Assembly: GCF_000721075.1 (NCBI RefSeq)
Contig: NZ_JOEQ01000022.1
Span: 77,232-141,231 of the forward strand
Direction of reading: 5' to 3'
From: Streptosporangium amethystogenes
GTDB taxonomy: Bacteria; Actinomycetota; Actinomycetes; Streptosporangiales; Streptosporangiaceae
DNA length: 64,000 nucleotides
The position numbers and the translations under genes were made by a program. Positions 9,634 through 17,585 of this stretch are shown here, piece after piece (positions within the stretch are counted from its first letter, which is position 1; each line of letters opens with the position of its first letter). The notes beneath the pieces are model-generated. The model was not told the origin of the DNA, did no database searches, and worked only from the letters and a program-made list of their open reading frames with translations.

Positions 9634-11102
9634 TCGGCCCCTCCCACGGCCGCCTGGGCGCCCCGCCCGATGTTCGCGTACACCTTCGGCCGGTTGGCCC
9701 GCAGGGCGAGTCCCCACATGACGCCGAGCCCCACGGCGACGAAGTAGACGGCGGGCATGATCCAGCGCAGCGGGGAGTCGGGGGCCACGCCGAGCACGAT
9801 GTCGAAGTTGGCCATGACGAGCACGATGACCACGATCAGCAGGACCGAGGAGACCCCCGGGGCGATCCTGGTCCGCCAGGCGTTCTCCTCGTTGGGGTTC
9901 TTGGCGAAGAAGACCAGCACGGAGATCGAGGTGGCCGCCAGCATCATGAGCAGTCCCAGGCCACCGAACGATCCGACGGTGAAGAACAGCTGGACGACCG
10001 GATCCAGGCCGAAGACCGCGTATACGACGATCGTGACCAGCCCGATGACACTCTGCGCCACCGAGCCGTTGACCGGGGCACCGGTCCGGGGGGAAGTACG
10101 ACCGAAGATCTCGGGCAGCACCCTCTCCCTGCCGAGGGCGAAGACATAGCGGGAGATCGTGTTGTGGAAGGCGATCAGCGCGGCGAAGAGGCTCGTCACG
10201 AAGAGGAGGGAACCGATGGTGGCGACGGTCGCCCCCAGGTGCTGCCCGGCCAGGTTGAACAGGAGGGCCGAACTCTGCTTGCGCGTGGCCTCGACGATCT
10301 TGTCCGAGCCGATCGGCACGGTCATCGCCCAGGACGACAGCGCATAGAGGCCGGAGATGACGGCGAGTGCGACGTAGGTCGCGATCGGCACCGTGCGCCT
10401 CGGGTCCTTGGTCTCCTCGGAGAACACCACCGACGACTCGAAGCCCGCGAAGGACGCGATGCAGATCGCGACCACCGCTCCGATCCCGGGGACGAAGAGG
10501 TTCGACGGGTCGAAGACGTCGAGGCTGTAGCCCGAGGCCGCCGGGTTGATCAGGTCCGCGATGTCGAACACGACGACGACGGCTATCTCCGTCAGCAGCA
10601 GGACCGAAAGGACCTTCCCGTTCACGTCGACCCGCATGAGGCCGAGCACCCCGGTCAGCACCCAGGCGACCAGTCCGATGACCCACCAGGGCGGAGAGCT
10701 TCCGAACCAGTCGGCGATCAGCGGCTGGGCGGCCGCACCGATCATGCCGTAGAGACCCACCTGGAGCGCGTTGTAGGCCAGCAACGCGACCCACGCGGTC
10801 GCCACACCCACCGGCCTGCCGAGCCCTTTCGCGGTGTACGCGTAGAACGCCCCGGCGTTGACGACGTAACGGGCCATCGTCACGTAGCCGACGGCGAACA
10901 GGCCCAGGATGGCTCCGAGCAGGATGAAGGCGAGCGGCACGCCGGTCACGCCGGTCGCTGCGTAGGCGGCGGTCACCGAGCCACCGATGACGGTCAGCGG
11001 CGCCGCCGCCGAGATGACGAAGAACACCACCGACGGCACACCGAGGCGGTCCTGGGCGAGCGCGGCGGAAACGGCGCTGACCCTTCGTTCTGTCACGGAC
11101 AT
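9630..11102 (-). CDS. APC-superfamily amino acid permease
   Basis: 490 residues with about twelve hydrophobic segments. The first helix carries the broken-helix glycine region of APC transporters and the FAGFESSVVFSEET stretch near residue 215 is diagnostic. It would import amino acids or polyamines across the cytoplasmic membrane. I chose the ATG at 11102, preceded by AAGGA. The frame is open 18 codons further upstream but without a ribosome site. It sits between the GPP34 gene (28 bases upstream) and the acetyltransferase, suggesting a three-gene operon. Confidence 0.88.
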   Translation of the reverse strand: MSVTERRVSAVSAALAQDRLGVPSVVFFVISAAAPLTVIGGSVTAAYAATGVTGVPLAFILLGAILGLFAVGYVTMARYVVNAGAFYAYTAKGLGRPVGVATAWVALLAYNALQVGLYGMIGAAAQPLIADWFGSSPPWWVIGLVAWVLTGVLGLMRVDVNGKVLSVLLLTEIAVVVVFDIADLINPAASGYSLDVFDPSNLFVPGIGAVVAICIASFAGFESSVVFSEETKDPRRTVPIATYVALAVISGLYALSSWAMTVPIGSDKIVEATRKQSSALLFNLAGQHLGATVATIGSLLFVTSLFAALIAFHNTISRYVFALGRERVLPEIFGRTSPRTGAPVNGSVAQSVIGLVTIVVYAVFGLDPVVQLFFTVGSFGGLGLLMMLAATSISVLVFFAKNPNEENAWRTRIAPGVSSVLLIVVIVLVMANFDIVLGVAPDSPLRWIMPAVYFVAVGLGVMWGLALRANRPKVYANIGRGAQAAVGGAE

Positions 11103-11130
11103 TGGGATCCTTGAAATGAGGGGGGTGGGT

Positions 11131-11766
11131 TCACCGGCGGCTGATGACGGAGTCACCTACGGCAGCCTCGGTCTGGGCGATCAGTTCCTGGAGCGGCGCC
11201 GGGAGGGCGGTGATCGAATCGGAGAGGTATCTCGGGTTCTGCTCCCACAGAACGAGTTGGTTGCCGCCGGTTGCGACGAGCAGCCCCAGCAGGACGCCGT
11301 CCTGGACGCTGAGTGGCTCACGGCGTTGGATCGCCAGGTTGACGCGTCCGCCGGGCCACGCCGCGATGTTCACGTCGACCGGCACCTGCCTCCGCGACGG
11401 GCGTCTGCCGGGCGGGCGCAGCAGCCCGTCGGCGGTCATCCGGGCCGCCACGTCGGCGAGTGCCGTACGGGCGAGGAACTGCAACCAGGTACGGAAGCGG
11501 TGTGCGGGTTCGGCGACGACGTGGTCCAGGGCGGTCCTGGTGAGCGCGTCTTCGGGCGGCGCCGCGTCGAGAACGACGAGCCGTATCTGCCCTGCCGCCA
11601 ATCCCACGGTTATCCGCCCGGCGAGCATCAGTTCTCCCAGGATGGCGGCGGCCAGCCCCAGACCGGTCAGGCGGGCATGAAGCCTCATCCGGCCGGTCGC
11701 ATTGTCATGCATGACAAAGAACAGGTCGTCAGCCAATCGGGGTCCCGAAAGATCAACTTCAGCCAC
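11131..11766 (-). CDS. GPP34 (GOLPH3/VPS74-like) family protein
   Basis: About 211 residues. The family signature LADDLFFVMHDNATGR followed by a helical LGLGLAAAILGELMLAGRI segment is clear near the N-terminus. GPP34 proteins are homologues of the eukaryotic Golgi phosphoprotein 3, which binds phosphatidylinositol 4-phosphate. Their role in actinobacteria is unsettled. The start is ambiguous: GTG at 11766 begins just before the conserved region and lies downstream of an AT-rich promoter-like patch, whereas an ATG at 11877 would add a 37-residue AT-rich leader unlike the family. It heads the permease-acetyltransferase operon. Confidence 0.8.
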   Translation of the reverse strand: MAEVDLSGPRLADDLFFVMHDNATGRMRLHARLTGLGLAAAILGELMLAGRITVGLAAGQIRLVVLDAAPPEDALTRTALDHVVAEPAHRFRTWLQFLARTALADVAARMTADGLLRPPGRRPSRRQVPVDVNIAAWPGGRVNLAIQRREPLSVQDGVLLGLLVATGGNQLVLWEQNPRYLSDSITALPAPLQELIAQTEAAVGDSVISRR

Positions 11767-12333
11767 GAACGGCGATCGTATAGGTAAATTGCTAAATCTG
11801 CCATTACGCGAATAAAATTCTGGCGCGTAGCGGATAGCTCCAAGCAGGAATCGGAGAAAACGAAGTCGCCCGCCCACGACCGAGGTGGCAATGGCCGGAA
11901 CCCCGGGCCCGAAAGCTCCCTGGAGGGTGCGGACGCCCCCTACCGGAGACCGGTGATCACCCGGGTGACCTGGTACGCAAAGAAGAAAACCCGCCTCACG
12001 CCGGCAGCGTGAAGCGGGCCTTCGAAGGTTTTTCCCCGCCGGGAGAATCCAGCCGAGCGAGCCGCGCGGAGCGGGAATCAGCGGGGCCTGGGTAATTAGT
12101 GTCTGTCTTTAATTCGGAAAGTTACACCGACCAGGGACCGGAATGGCGCGGTAACGGCTTCCGCACACCCGGTGTCGAATCACGGCCACGGGTTCAGGCG
12201 GCGCGAACGGGCTGCCGGAGTACGGTCAGCATCTTCTCCGGGTCGGTCTCCCCCGTATCGGACAGGTAGATCTCGTGGTGCAGGCCGTGCCGAACTCCAC
12301 CGCCTCGGGAACCTTCCGCGGCCGATTACCGGT
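11767..12333. other. Long intergenic region
   Basis: 567 bases between the MerR gene and the GPP34 gene. It holds a terminator for the MerR transcript (described separately), the AT-rich promoter area of the GPP34 operon around 11770-11830, and overlapping palindromes GGTGATCACC (11952-11961) and CACCCGGGTG (11959-11968). I see no gene. Confidence 0.5.
11990..12018 (-). terminator. Intrinsic terminator after the MerR gene
   Basis: 12-bp arms with one mismatch (11990-12001, 12007-12018) and a 5-base loop. On the reverse strand the stem is followed by TTTTCTTCTTT, a proper U-tract, which is unusual in this GC-rich sequence. Confidence 0.8.
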
Positions 12334-13107
12334 TCATTCCGGGTCCTCCAGTTTGATCATCAGATGGGTCACCAGTCGGTCCTGCGGCGTGGTGGCGGGG
12401 TTGGAGACGTACACCTCGCGCAGCGGGCCTTCGGGCGTGTGCCCGTGCTCGCCCACCCAGGCGAGCAGCGCGTGCGCGGTGAGCGGGATCTGGTCGTAGG
12501 GACCGACGTGCGTCACCGAGGCGTACAGACCGCCGGGCAGGACATCCGAGGACGTCCCCGGCACGTCCTCGGACGTCTCCACGGTGACGGCCACGGTGAG
12601 CTCCGGCGCGAGGTCGAGCGGGAACAGCCCGATCATCAGCCCCCTCGGATCGCCCGCCGCGGCGAGCAGCCGGGTCACGCACGCCGAGGTGACGGCACCG
12701 ATCCGGTCCGGTGTCGCGACGTCCCTGACGACGGCCACCCGCCGGGCGGGCTCACGGACCACCGTCACCTCCGGCCGGGGCAGGCCGTCGGCGAGGATGC
12801 GTTCGAGCGCGGCGAAGTTGCGCTCGCGGCGCGCCAGCTCGGCCTCCATCCGGTCACGTACGCCACCGAGCGCACCCGTGTCGCCGGACAGCACCCGCCC
12901 GATCGAGGGCAGGGGTACGTCGATGGACCGGAGCAGGCCGATCAGCATCGCGGCCCGTGCCTGGTCCGGCCGGTAGTAGCGGTAGCCGGTGTCCGGATCG
13001 ACGTAGTCCGGGGGCAGCAGGCCCAGCTCGTCGTAGTGACGCAGCTGCTTGACGCTGAGCCGGCAGAGCCTCGCGAACCGCCCGATCGGCAGGTGTCCCT
13101 CGTTCAC
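12334..13107 (-). CDS. MerR-family regulator with GyrI-like effector domain
   Basis: 257 residues. The MerR DNA-binding domain is at residues 1-70 (LPIGRFARLCRLSVKQLRHYDELGLL, DTGYRYYRPDQ, shown here in parts), then a coiled coil, then a GyrI-like ligand-binding domain with the GLYASVTHVGPYDQ stretch, as in BmrR-type multidrug sensors. I chose GTG 13107, since a MerR-type promoter ends seven bases upstream and the mRNA would start at or next to this codon, making it leaderless. An upstream frame extension overlaps that promoter. No divergent target gene is present, so autoregulation is the only visible control. Confidence 0.85.
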   Translation of the reverse strand: MNEGHLPIGRFARLCRLSVKQLRHYDELGLLPPDYVDPDTGYRYYRPDQARAAMLIGLLRSIDVPLPSIGRVLSGDTGALGGVRDRMEAELARRERNFAALERILADGLPRPEVTVVREPARRVAVVRDVATPDRIGAVTSACVTRLLAAAGDPRGLMIGLFPLDLAPELTVAVTVETSEDVPGTSSDVLPGGLYASVTHVGPYDQIPLTAHALLAWVGEHGHTPEGPLREVYVSNPATTPQDRLVTHLMIKLEDPE

Positions 13108-13113
13108 ACCATC

Positions 13114-13144
13114 AGCATGGAGGCTCCCGCAGTGGGAGGGTCCA
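13114..13144 (-). promoter_or_regulatory. MerR-type promoter with 19-bp spacer
   Basis: On the reverse strand, -35 TGGACC (13139-13144) and -10 CATGCT (13114-13119) are separated by exactly 19 bp, the overlong spacer typical of MerR-controlled promoters. CTCCC-5-GGGAG sits symmetrically inside the spacer as the operator dyad. Confidence 0.7.
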
Positions 13145-13284
13145 CCGGGCAAGGATCGATCGAGCGCGGAGAGGTCGGCTCAGCAGGGTCTGGCTCGGGA
13201 ACCGGCCGAGCCGGGAGGCCGGGGGGTCACACCTGCCTCCGCCGCTCCCCGAACGGAGCGGCTTCTCGCCAGGCCGCTCGTGGA

Positions 13285-13327
13285 CCGGCGCGGCCGGGAC
13301 CCGTGACACAGGTCCCGGCCGCGCCGG
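13285..13327. terminator. Terminator hairpin of the phytase-like gene
   Basis: Perfect 17-bp arms (13285-13301, 13311-13327) around a 9-base loop, downstream of the esterase-like gene on the reverse strand. Confidence 0.8.
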
Positions 13328-13388
13328 AGTCCTTCAGCGTCCGGGTAGGTGCCGACCGCCCTGTCCGGGCGGCCTCACCTCGCGGCGG

Positions 13389-14582
13389 TCAGCAGCCCCT
13401 GGCGGCGAAGGCCAGGAACTGGGTGACCTCCTGCTCGCTGAAGTTGTCGTCGGAACCGATCACCAGCGTGCACTCGCCGTTGCGCAGGCGCGGTCCCCAG
13501 GCGAGGCTCTCCAGGTTCTGCACCGGTGTCCGCACCGTGCTGAGGTCGGAGACCAGACGCTTGGAAACCGGGCGGTACGGGCGGCCGGTCGACAGGCTGT
13601 CCCTGTTCAGCACGTTCGTGGCACCGCGCAGGTCGATCTCGTACAGCTTGGCCTTGTAGTTGACGCCCTCGATCCAGGAGCGTTCGAGGGCGAGGTAGCG
13701 GTTGTCGTCGATCGCCAGGATCTCCGAGACGCCGCTGTCGGACTGACCGGTCGGCGGGATCGGTGCCGCCGGCAGCGGGTCGATCGGGTAGACGTACTGC
13801 CCGCGCGGCCTGCCGTCGCGGCTCCACACGGTGATGCGGGCCGGGGCGCCCTTGGTGGCGGTCGGCGGCTCGCCGTCCTCGTACCTGGGGCCCTCGGTGA
13901 CCGCCGTGATGGTGCGCTCCGTGGAGGTCAGGCCCTCGAAGCCGAAGTTGCGCCGGGGGCCGCTGTCGGTGCTGGTCATCTTCATGTTGCGGGGGGTCGT
14001 CAGCTCTCCGAGGTGGCGGCCCCGGGTGTTGGTCCAGCGGACGAACAGGTCGGAGACCGGGATCTCGGGATGCGTCGCGTCCGGCCGATCGCCCTCGTGG
14101 CCCCAGAGCAGCCGGTTGCTCCACCTGTCGTAGCGGATCGTCTCGGGATCGGCGGACCCGGCCCGGCCGTAGGCGGGATAGGGGGTCCCGTCGGGCCGCC
14201 GCAGGGTGGTGACCCCGGTGAGGTTCACCCCGGTGAAGGCTCCGGTGACCGGGTTGATGTCAAGGCGGCCGGTGTAGAAGCGGGCCGGGTTGTAGCGCCA
14301 CCGGTCGTCGGAGATGAGGTACCAGGTGCCGGTACGCGGGTCACGGTCGATGCCGGAGATGCCGCCGACCGTGGTCCCCCGGAACCGCATCTTGTTCGGC
14401 AGGCGCTGCTCACCGAGGAAACGGGTGATCCGGACCCCCCTCGTGGGCATCGCGGTCTCCGACCGGGCGTCCGCCGTCGACCGTCGGGCGTCCGCCGTCG
14501 ACGCCTGCGCGCCGACGGCCCCGAGGCTGACCGCCGTCGCGATCGCGGCCGTGATCGCCGCGATTCTTCGCGAATTGGCCAT
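13389..14582 (-). CDS. Secreted esterase-like/phytase-like protein
   Basis: 397 residues beginning with an n-region SRR and a hydrophobic stretch ending at AQAS, a secretory signal peptide. The mature protein has the pattern of the 'phytase-like' beta-propeller family: GGISGIDRDPRTGTWYLISDDR near residue 75 (quoted in part), the DPETIRYD and NFGFEGLT motifs, and LESLAWGP close to the end. Homologues are extracellular phosphoesterase-like proteins of uncertain substrate. A small direct repeat (STADAR twice) lies just after the signal peptide. It is single-gene, with its own terminator. Confidence 0.8.
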   Translation of the reverse strand: MANSRRIAAITAAIATAVSLGAVGAQASTADARRSTADARSETAMPTRGVRITRFLGEQRLPNKMRFRGTTVGGISGIDRDPRTGTWYLISDDRWRYNPARFYTGRLDINPVTGAFTGVNLTGVTTLRRPDGTPYPAYGRAGSADPETIRYDRWSNRLLWGHEGDRPDATHPEIPVSDLFVRWTNTRGRHLGELTTPRNMKMTSTDSGPRRNFGFEGLTSTERTITAVTEGPRYEDGEPPTATKGAPARITVWSRDGRPRGQYVYPIDPLPAAPIPPTGQSDSGVSEILAIDDNRYLALERSWIEGVNYKAKLYEIDLRGATNVLNRDSLSTGRPYRPVSKRLVSDLSTVRTPVQNLESLAWGPRLRNGECTLVIGSDDNFSEQEVTQFLAFAARGC

Positions 14583-14911
14583 ATGACTCTCCTCATCCCA
14601 GAAAAGATCCCGAAGGACTGGCGGGAATATGAGATCGCGGATTGCTGAAAATATCCACGAGAATCAGCACTTGAATGCTCATTGGCCGCTCAAGGACAAG
14701 GAAGAACCAGCCATTTTTCCGGTATTTTCAGTTTTGAAGTCGAGGATCATGACAATGCGCTCGAAAGCATGTGAGCGGGGCATCTCATCACTACCGGCCA
14801 GGGTGACCGGCCATCCGCCGGACGCGGGTTCGGGGGCGCGCGTACGGCGGGAGTACGCTCGAAGGGACGCCGACAACCCCGCCGGGTCTATTCCACACTG
14901 GACGGCGAACC
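14583..14911. other. Intergenic between divergent genes
   Basis: 329 bases with an AT-rich half (14630-14760) that should contain the promoter of the phytase-like gene on the reverse strand. No coding signal or clear palindrome was seen. Confidence 0.4.
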
Positions 14912-15163
14912 ATGGCGGACATCGAACCCACGTGCGAGCTACACCTGCGGATATCCGGTCAGCCCCACGACCTGATGTTGCGCCTGCACGGCCACCAACC
15001 CACCGAGGACGACGTGGCGAGCTGGATGCGGGCCGGTTCCGTGGTCAGGCTCCAGGTCACCGAGACGGCGGGCCGGACCCCGCACACCATGCTGGTGAAT
15101 TTCGGTAGCGTGGTCTTTGCCTGGATCTGTCCTTACCAGTCCGGCCTGGGGATGAGTCCATGA
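14912..15163 (+). CDS. Small hypothetical protein
   Basis: 83 residues, acidic and without a signal peptide or membrane segment. It reads as a beta-rich small domain (LHLRISGQ, VVRLQVTE, MLVNFGSVVFAW). I do not recognise the family. Codon use fits the chromosome, and a hairpin 17 bases after the stop supports a real transcript end. No convincing ribosome site precedes the ATG. Confidence 0.5.
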   Translation: MADIEPTCELHLRISGQPHDLMLRLHGHQPTEDDVASWMRAGSVVRLQVTETAGRTPHTMLVNFGSVVFAWICPYQSGLGMSP

Positions 15164-15180
15164 AGCCGGGCCGCCGCTCC

Positions 15181-15199
15181 CGGGCCTGACACAGGCCCG
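15181..15199. terminator. Short hairpin after the small gene
   Basis: CGGGCCTG-ACA-CAGGCCCG, perfect 8-bp stem, 17 bases after the preceding stop. Confidence 0.6.
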
Positions 15200-15220
15200 A
15201 ACAGACCCAATAATGACCGA

Positions 15221-15256
15221 CTATTTACTCATATATCTCGATATATGAGTAAATAG
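15221..15256. promoter_or_regulatory. 36-bp near-perfect palindrome (17-2-17)
   Basis: CTATTTACTCATATATC, spacer TC, then its exact complement. It is very AT-rich in a very GC-rich context. The two-base spacer matches the hyphenated 12-2-12 operators of ArsR/SmtB repressors, and the next gene is an SRPBCC protein, a common ArsR partner. No arsR-like gene lies beside it. Confidence 0.6.
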
Positions 15257-15263
15257 ACTCCTA

Positions 15264-15569
15264 ATGGGCGGCTTCGAGGTGGACGAGGCGCCGGGGAGGG
15301 TCGTCGCGATGGAGCCGGGCCGCAGGTTCTCCCTGGAGTGGCCGGGCTTCGGCGTCTCCAGCTGGGAGCCGGAGGGCTCGGACGGCGCGACGCGGCTCAC
15401 CTTCATGATGAGCGGCTTCGAGGAGGACAGCCCCCTGTACGCCGGGTGGATGGGCCGGCTCAGCGGCGTCGCCGAGCTGCGCCGCTTCCACGAGCCGAGC
15501 GACCGGCAGCCGATCTGGTTTGATTTCGAGCCCCCCGCCCTGCCCGAGGAGACCGCCGCGACCAGGTGA
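15264..15569 (+). pseudogene. SRPBCC (AHSA1-like) protein, N-terminally truncated
   Basis: 101 residues matching only the C-terminal part of an AHSA1/SRPBCC hydrophobic-ligand-binding protein (EPGRRFSLEWPG, SSWEPEG, GWMGRLSGVAELRRFHE). Full-length members are about 140-160 residues, so the first beta strands and helix are missing. In-frame stops lie just upstream, so no longer start is available. The gene begins right after the 36-bp palindrome, as if a deletion had joined an operator to the 3' half of its target. It may be a remnant. A short functional form cannot be excluded. Confidence 0.6.
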
Positions 15570-15667
15570 CCGCGCGCCCTCAGGGCCGCCTACCGGCGAA
15601 AGGGCCGGTATCCCCGGTTCACTCGGCTCCGCGTGTATCACCGGCGGGCGGCGCGCCTCATATCGCT

Positions 15668-17566
15668 GTGAGAAACCCACGGTCTCCCTGGCCGTTCACG
15701 GCCAGAGCTGAGGAGTTTGATCTCGTACGGCGAAACCTCTCCGCCGGTCGCCGGGGGATCGTCGTGACCGGTGCGGCGGGCAGCGGCCGGAGCCGCCTGA
15801 CCGCCGAGGCCGTGCCCGAGGCGATGCGTGACGCGGTGCTCGTCGTGGACGACGCCCATCTGCTCGACGACGCCTCGGCCGCGCTCGTCCACGAGCTGGC
15901 GCTCGGTGGGCGCACCCGCCTGCTCGTCACGGTCAGGGAGGGCGAGCCCGCGCCGAAGGATATCTCCAGGCTCTGGGAGGAGAACCTGCTGCCGCGCCTG
16001 GCACTGGCCCCCCTGACGGAGCACGCCTGCGCCGAGCTGCTGGCGCGGGCGGTGGGCGGCTATGTGGACGCCCTCACCGTCCGGCGCCTGTACCGGGCGA
16101 GCCGCGGCGACCTGCGGCTGCTGCGCGAGCTGGTCGTCGCCGTGCACGCCGGCGGAGACCTGAACCACGTGTCGGGCACCTGGACCTGGCGGGGCACGCC
16201 GCCGATCACCGCGCGCGTCCGGGAACTGGTGGAGGAGACGATCCGCGACCTCGACACCGAGGAGCGGGACGCGCTGGAGCTCATCGCGTCCGGCGAACCA
16301 CTGGGCGCGGGCGCGGATGCGCCGGGCGCCCTCGTGGCCCCCGCCGTCCTCGAACGCCTGCGGGCGAGGGGGCTCGTCACCGTGGACGACCGGCTCGTCC
16401 ACCCGCTGCACGGCCCGGTGCTGCGGGCCGCCGCGGCGGAGCCCTCCCTCTCGGGCGGGCCTTCCGGTAGGCGAAGGGCCCCGAGGGCCTCGGCGCTGGC
16501 GGCCGAGTGCGAGGAACTGGCCGCGCGCGCGTACACCGGAAGACTCGCGGAGATACCCCGGGGCGTCGGCGAGCGGATGGCCGAGGACGACACCGGCTGG
16601 GACGAGCCCGCGATGCCGGAGTTCTGCGCGCGGCGCGCCCGCGTCGCCCGGCTCCGCGGGGAGACCCGCGAGGCCATGGCCTGGAGTCGCGAGGGACTGC
16701 GCCGCTCTCCCCACCACCGCGACTGCCTGGCCGAACTCGCCCACGCCGCCGCCTACGTCGGCGACCTGGCGACGGCCTGGCAGGCCATCTCGCGCGGTCC
16801 CGCCCCCGCCGGGGATGCCTGGACGCGCCCGTGGCCGGTGAGCGGAGCACAGCCTCCGGCGCCTGCGGGGGACACCCGGTCGCCCGCGCCCGACACGGAC
16901 ACCTGGCGGCGGGCATCCGCCGCCGTACCGGCACGGACCTGGGCACTCGCCGCCGAGGGAGACCTCGACGGCGCCCTGCGGTCCGCGCTCGGCGTCGCCG
17001 GAGACGGCCTGTTCGGAGACGACCTGTTCGCCCTGCACGACGTGGTGCGGCTCGGCTCCCCCGAGCTGGTCGCCGATCGGCTCGGGGAACTGGCCGACCG
17101 CGCGGAGGGGGACCTCGCTCCCCTGCTGGCGCGGCACGCCCGCGCGCTGGCCCGGCGCGACGGGGACGCCCTGGACAAGGTGGCGCGGGGACTCGCCGAC
17201 CTCGGCCTGATGCTCCACGCCGCGGAGGCGTCCGCGCACGCCGCCCTCGTCCACCCCGACCGGCGCGCCTCGCAGGCATCCAGGAACCGGGCCTCGGCGC
17301 TGGCGGGCGCCTGCCAGGGGGCGCGCAGCTCCGCGCTGGTCAACCTCGCGCTGCCGAGGCTGACCGCCCGCCAGCGGCAGATCGTCAGCCTTGCCGCGGC
17401 GGGCCTGACCAACCGGCAGATCGCCGAGCAGCTCACGGTGTCGATCCGCACGGTCGCCAACCACCTGTGCGACGCCTACGCGCGTCTCGGCAGCAGCGAC
17501 CGCGCCGGCCTGGAAGGGCTCTTCACCGTTGGCCTGCGCGGCGACCGGACGGGCGGCCACCGATGA
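15668..17566 (+). CDS. LuxR-family regulator with N-terminal ATPase domain (LAL-like)
   Basis: About 632 residues. An STAND-type ATPase starts with GAAGSGRSRLTAEA (Walker A) and VLVVDDAHLLDD (Walker B). A helical, TPR-like middle follows, and the last 65 residues form a LuxR HTH (LTARQRQIVSLAAAGLTNRQ and IRTVANHLCDAYARLG). I chose GTG 15668, directly ahead of the conserved PWPFTARAEEF box. An earlier GTG at 15566 overlaps the SRPBCC stop and would add 34 unstructured residues. It converges with the CHAT-domain gene, 19 bases apart. Whether it controls that module is unknown. Confidence 0.85.
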   Translation: MRNPRSPWPFTARAEEFDLVRRNLSAGRRGIVVTGAAGSGRSRLTAEAVPEAMRDAVLVVDDAHLLDDASAALVHELALGGRTRLLVTVREGEPAPKDISRLWEENLLPRLALAPLTEHACAELLARAVGGYVDALTVRRLYRASRGDLRLLRELVVAVHAGGDLNHVSGTWTWRGTPPITARVRELVEETIRDLDTEERDALELIASGEPLGAGADAPGALVAPAVLERLRARGLVTVDDRLVHPLHGPVLRAAAAEPSLSGGPSGRRRAPRASALAAECEELAARAYTGRLAEIPRGVGERMAEDDTGWDEPAMPEFCARRARVARLRGETREAMAWSREGLRRSPHHRDCLAELAHAAAYVGDLATAWQAISRGPAPAGDAWTRPWPVSGAQPPAPAGDTRSPAPDTDTWRRASAAVPARTWALAAEGDLDGALRSALGVAGDGLFGDDLFALHDVVRLGSPELVADRLGELADRAEGDLAPLLARHARALARRDGDALDKVARGLADLGLMLHAAEASAHAALVHPDRRASQASRNRASALAGACQGARSSALVNLALPRLTARQRQIVSLAAAGLTNRQIAEQLTVSIRTVANHLCDAYARLGSSDRAGLEGLFTVGLRGDRTGGHR

Positions 17567-17585
17567 GACGATCCGGCGGGGCGGG

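Noticed and set aside
15566..15667. Upstream N-terminal extension of the LuxR-type regulator
   Set aside because: Overlaps the previous stop, lacks structure and begins before the conserved start region; GTG 15668 is preferred.
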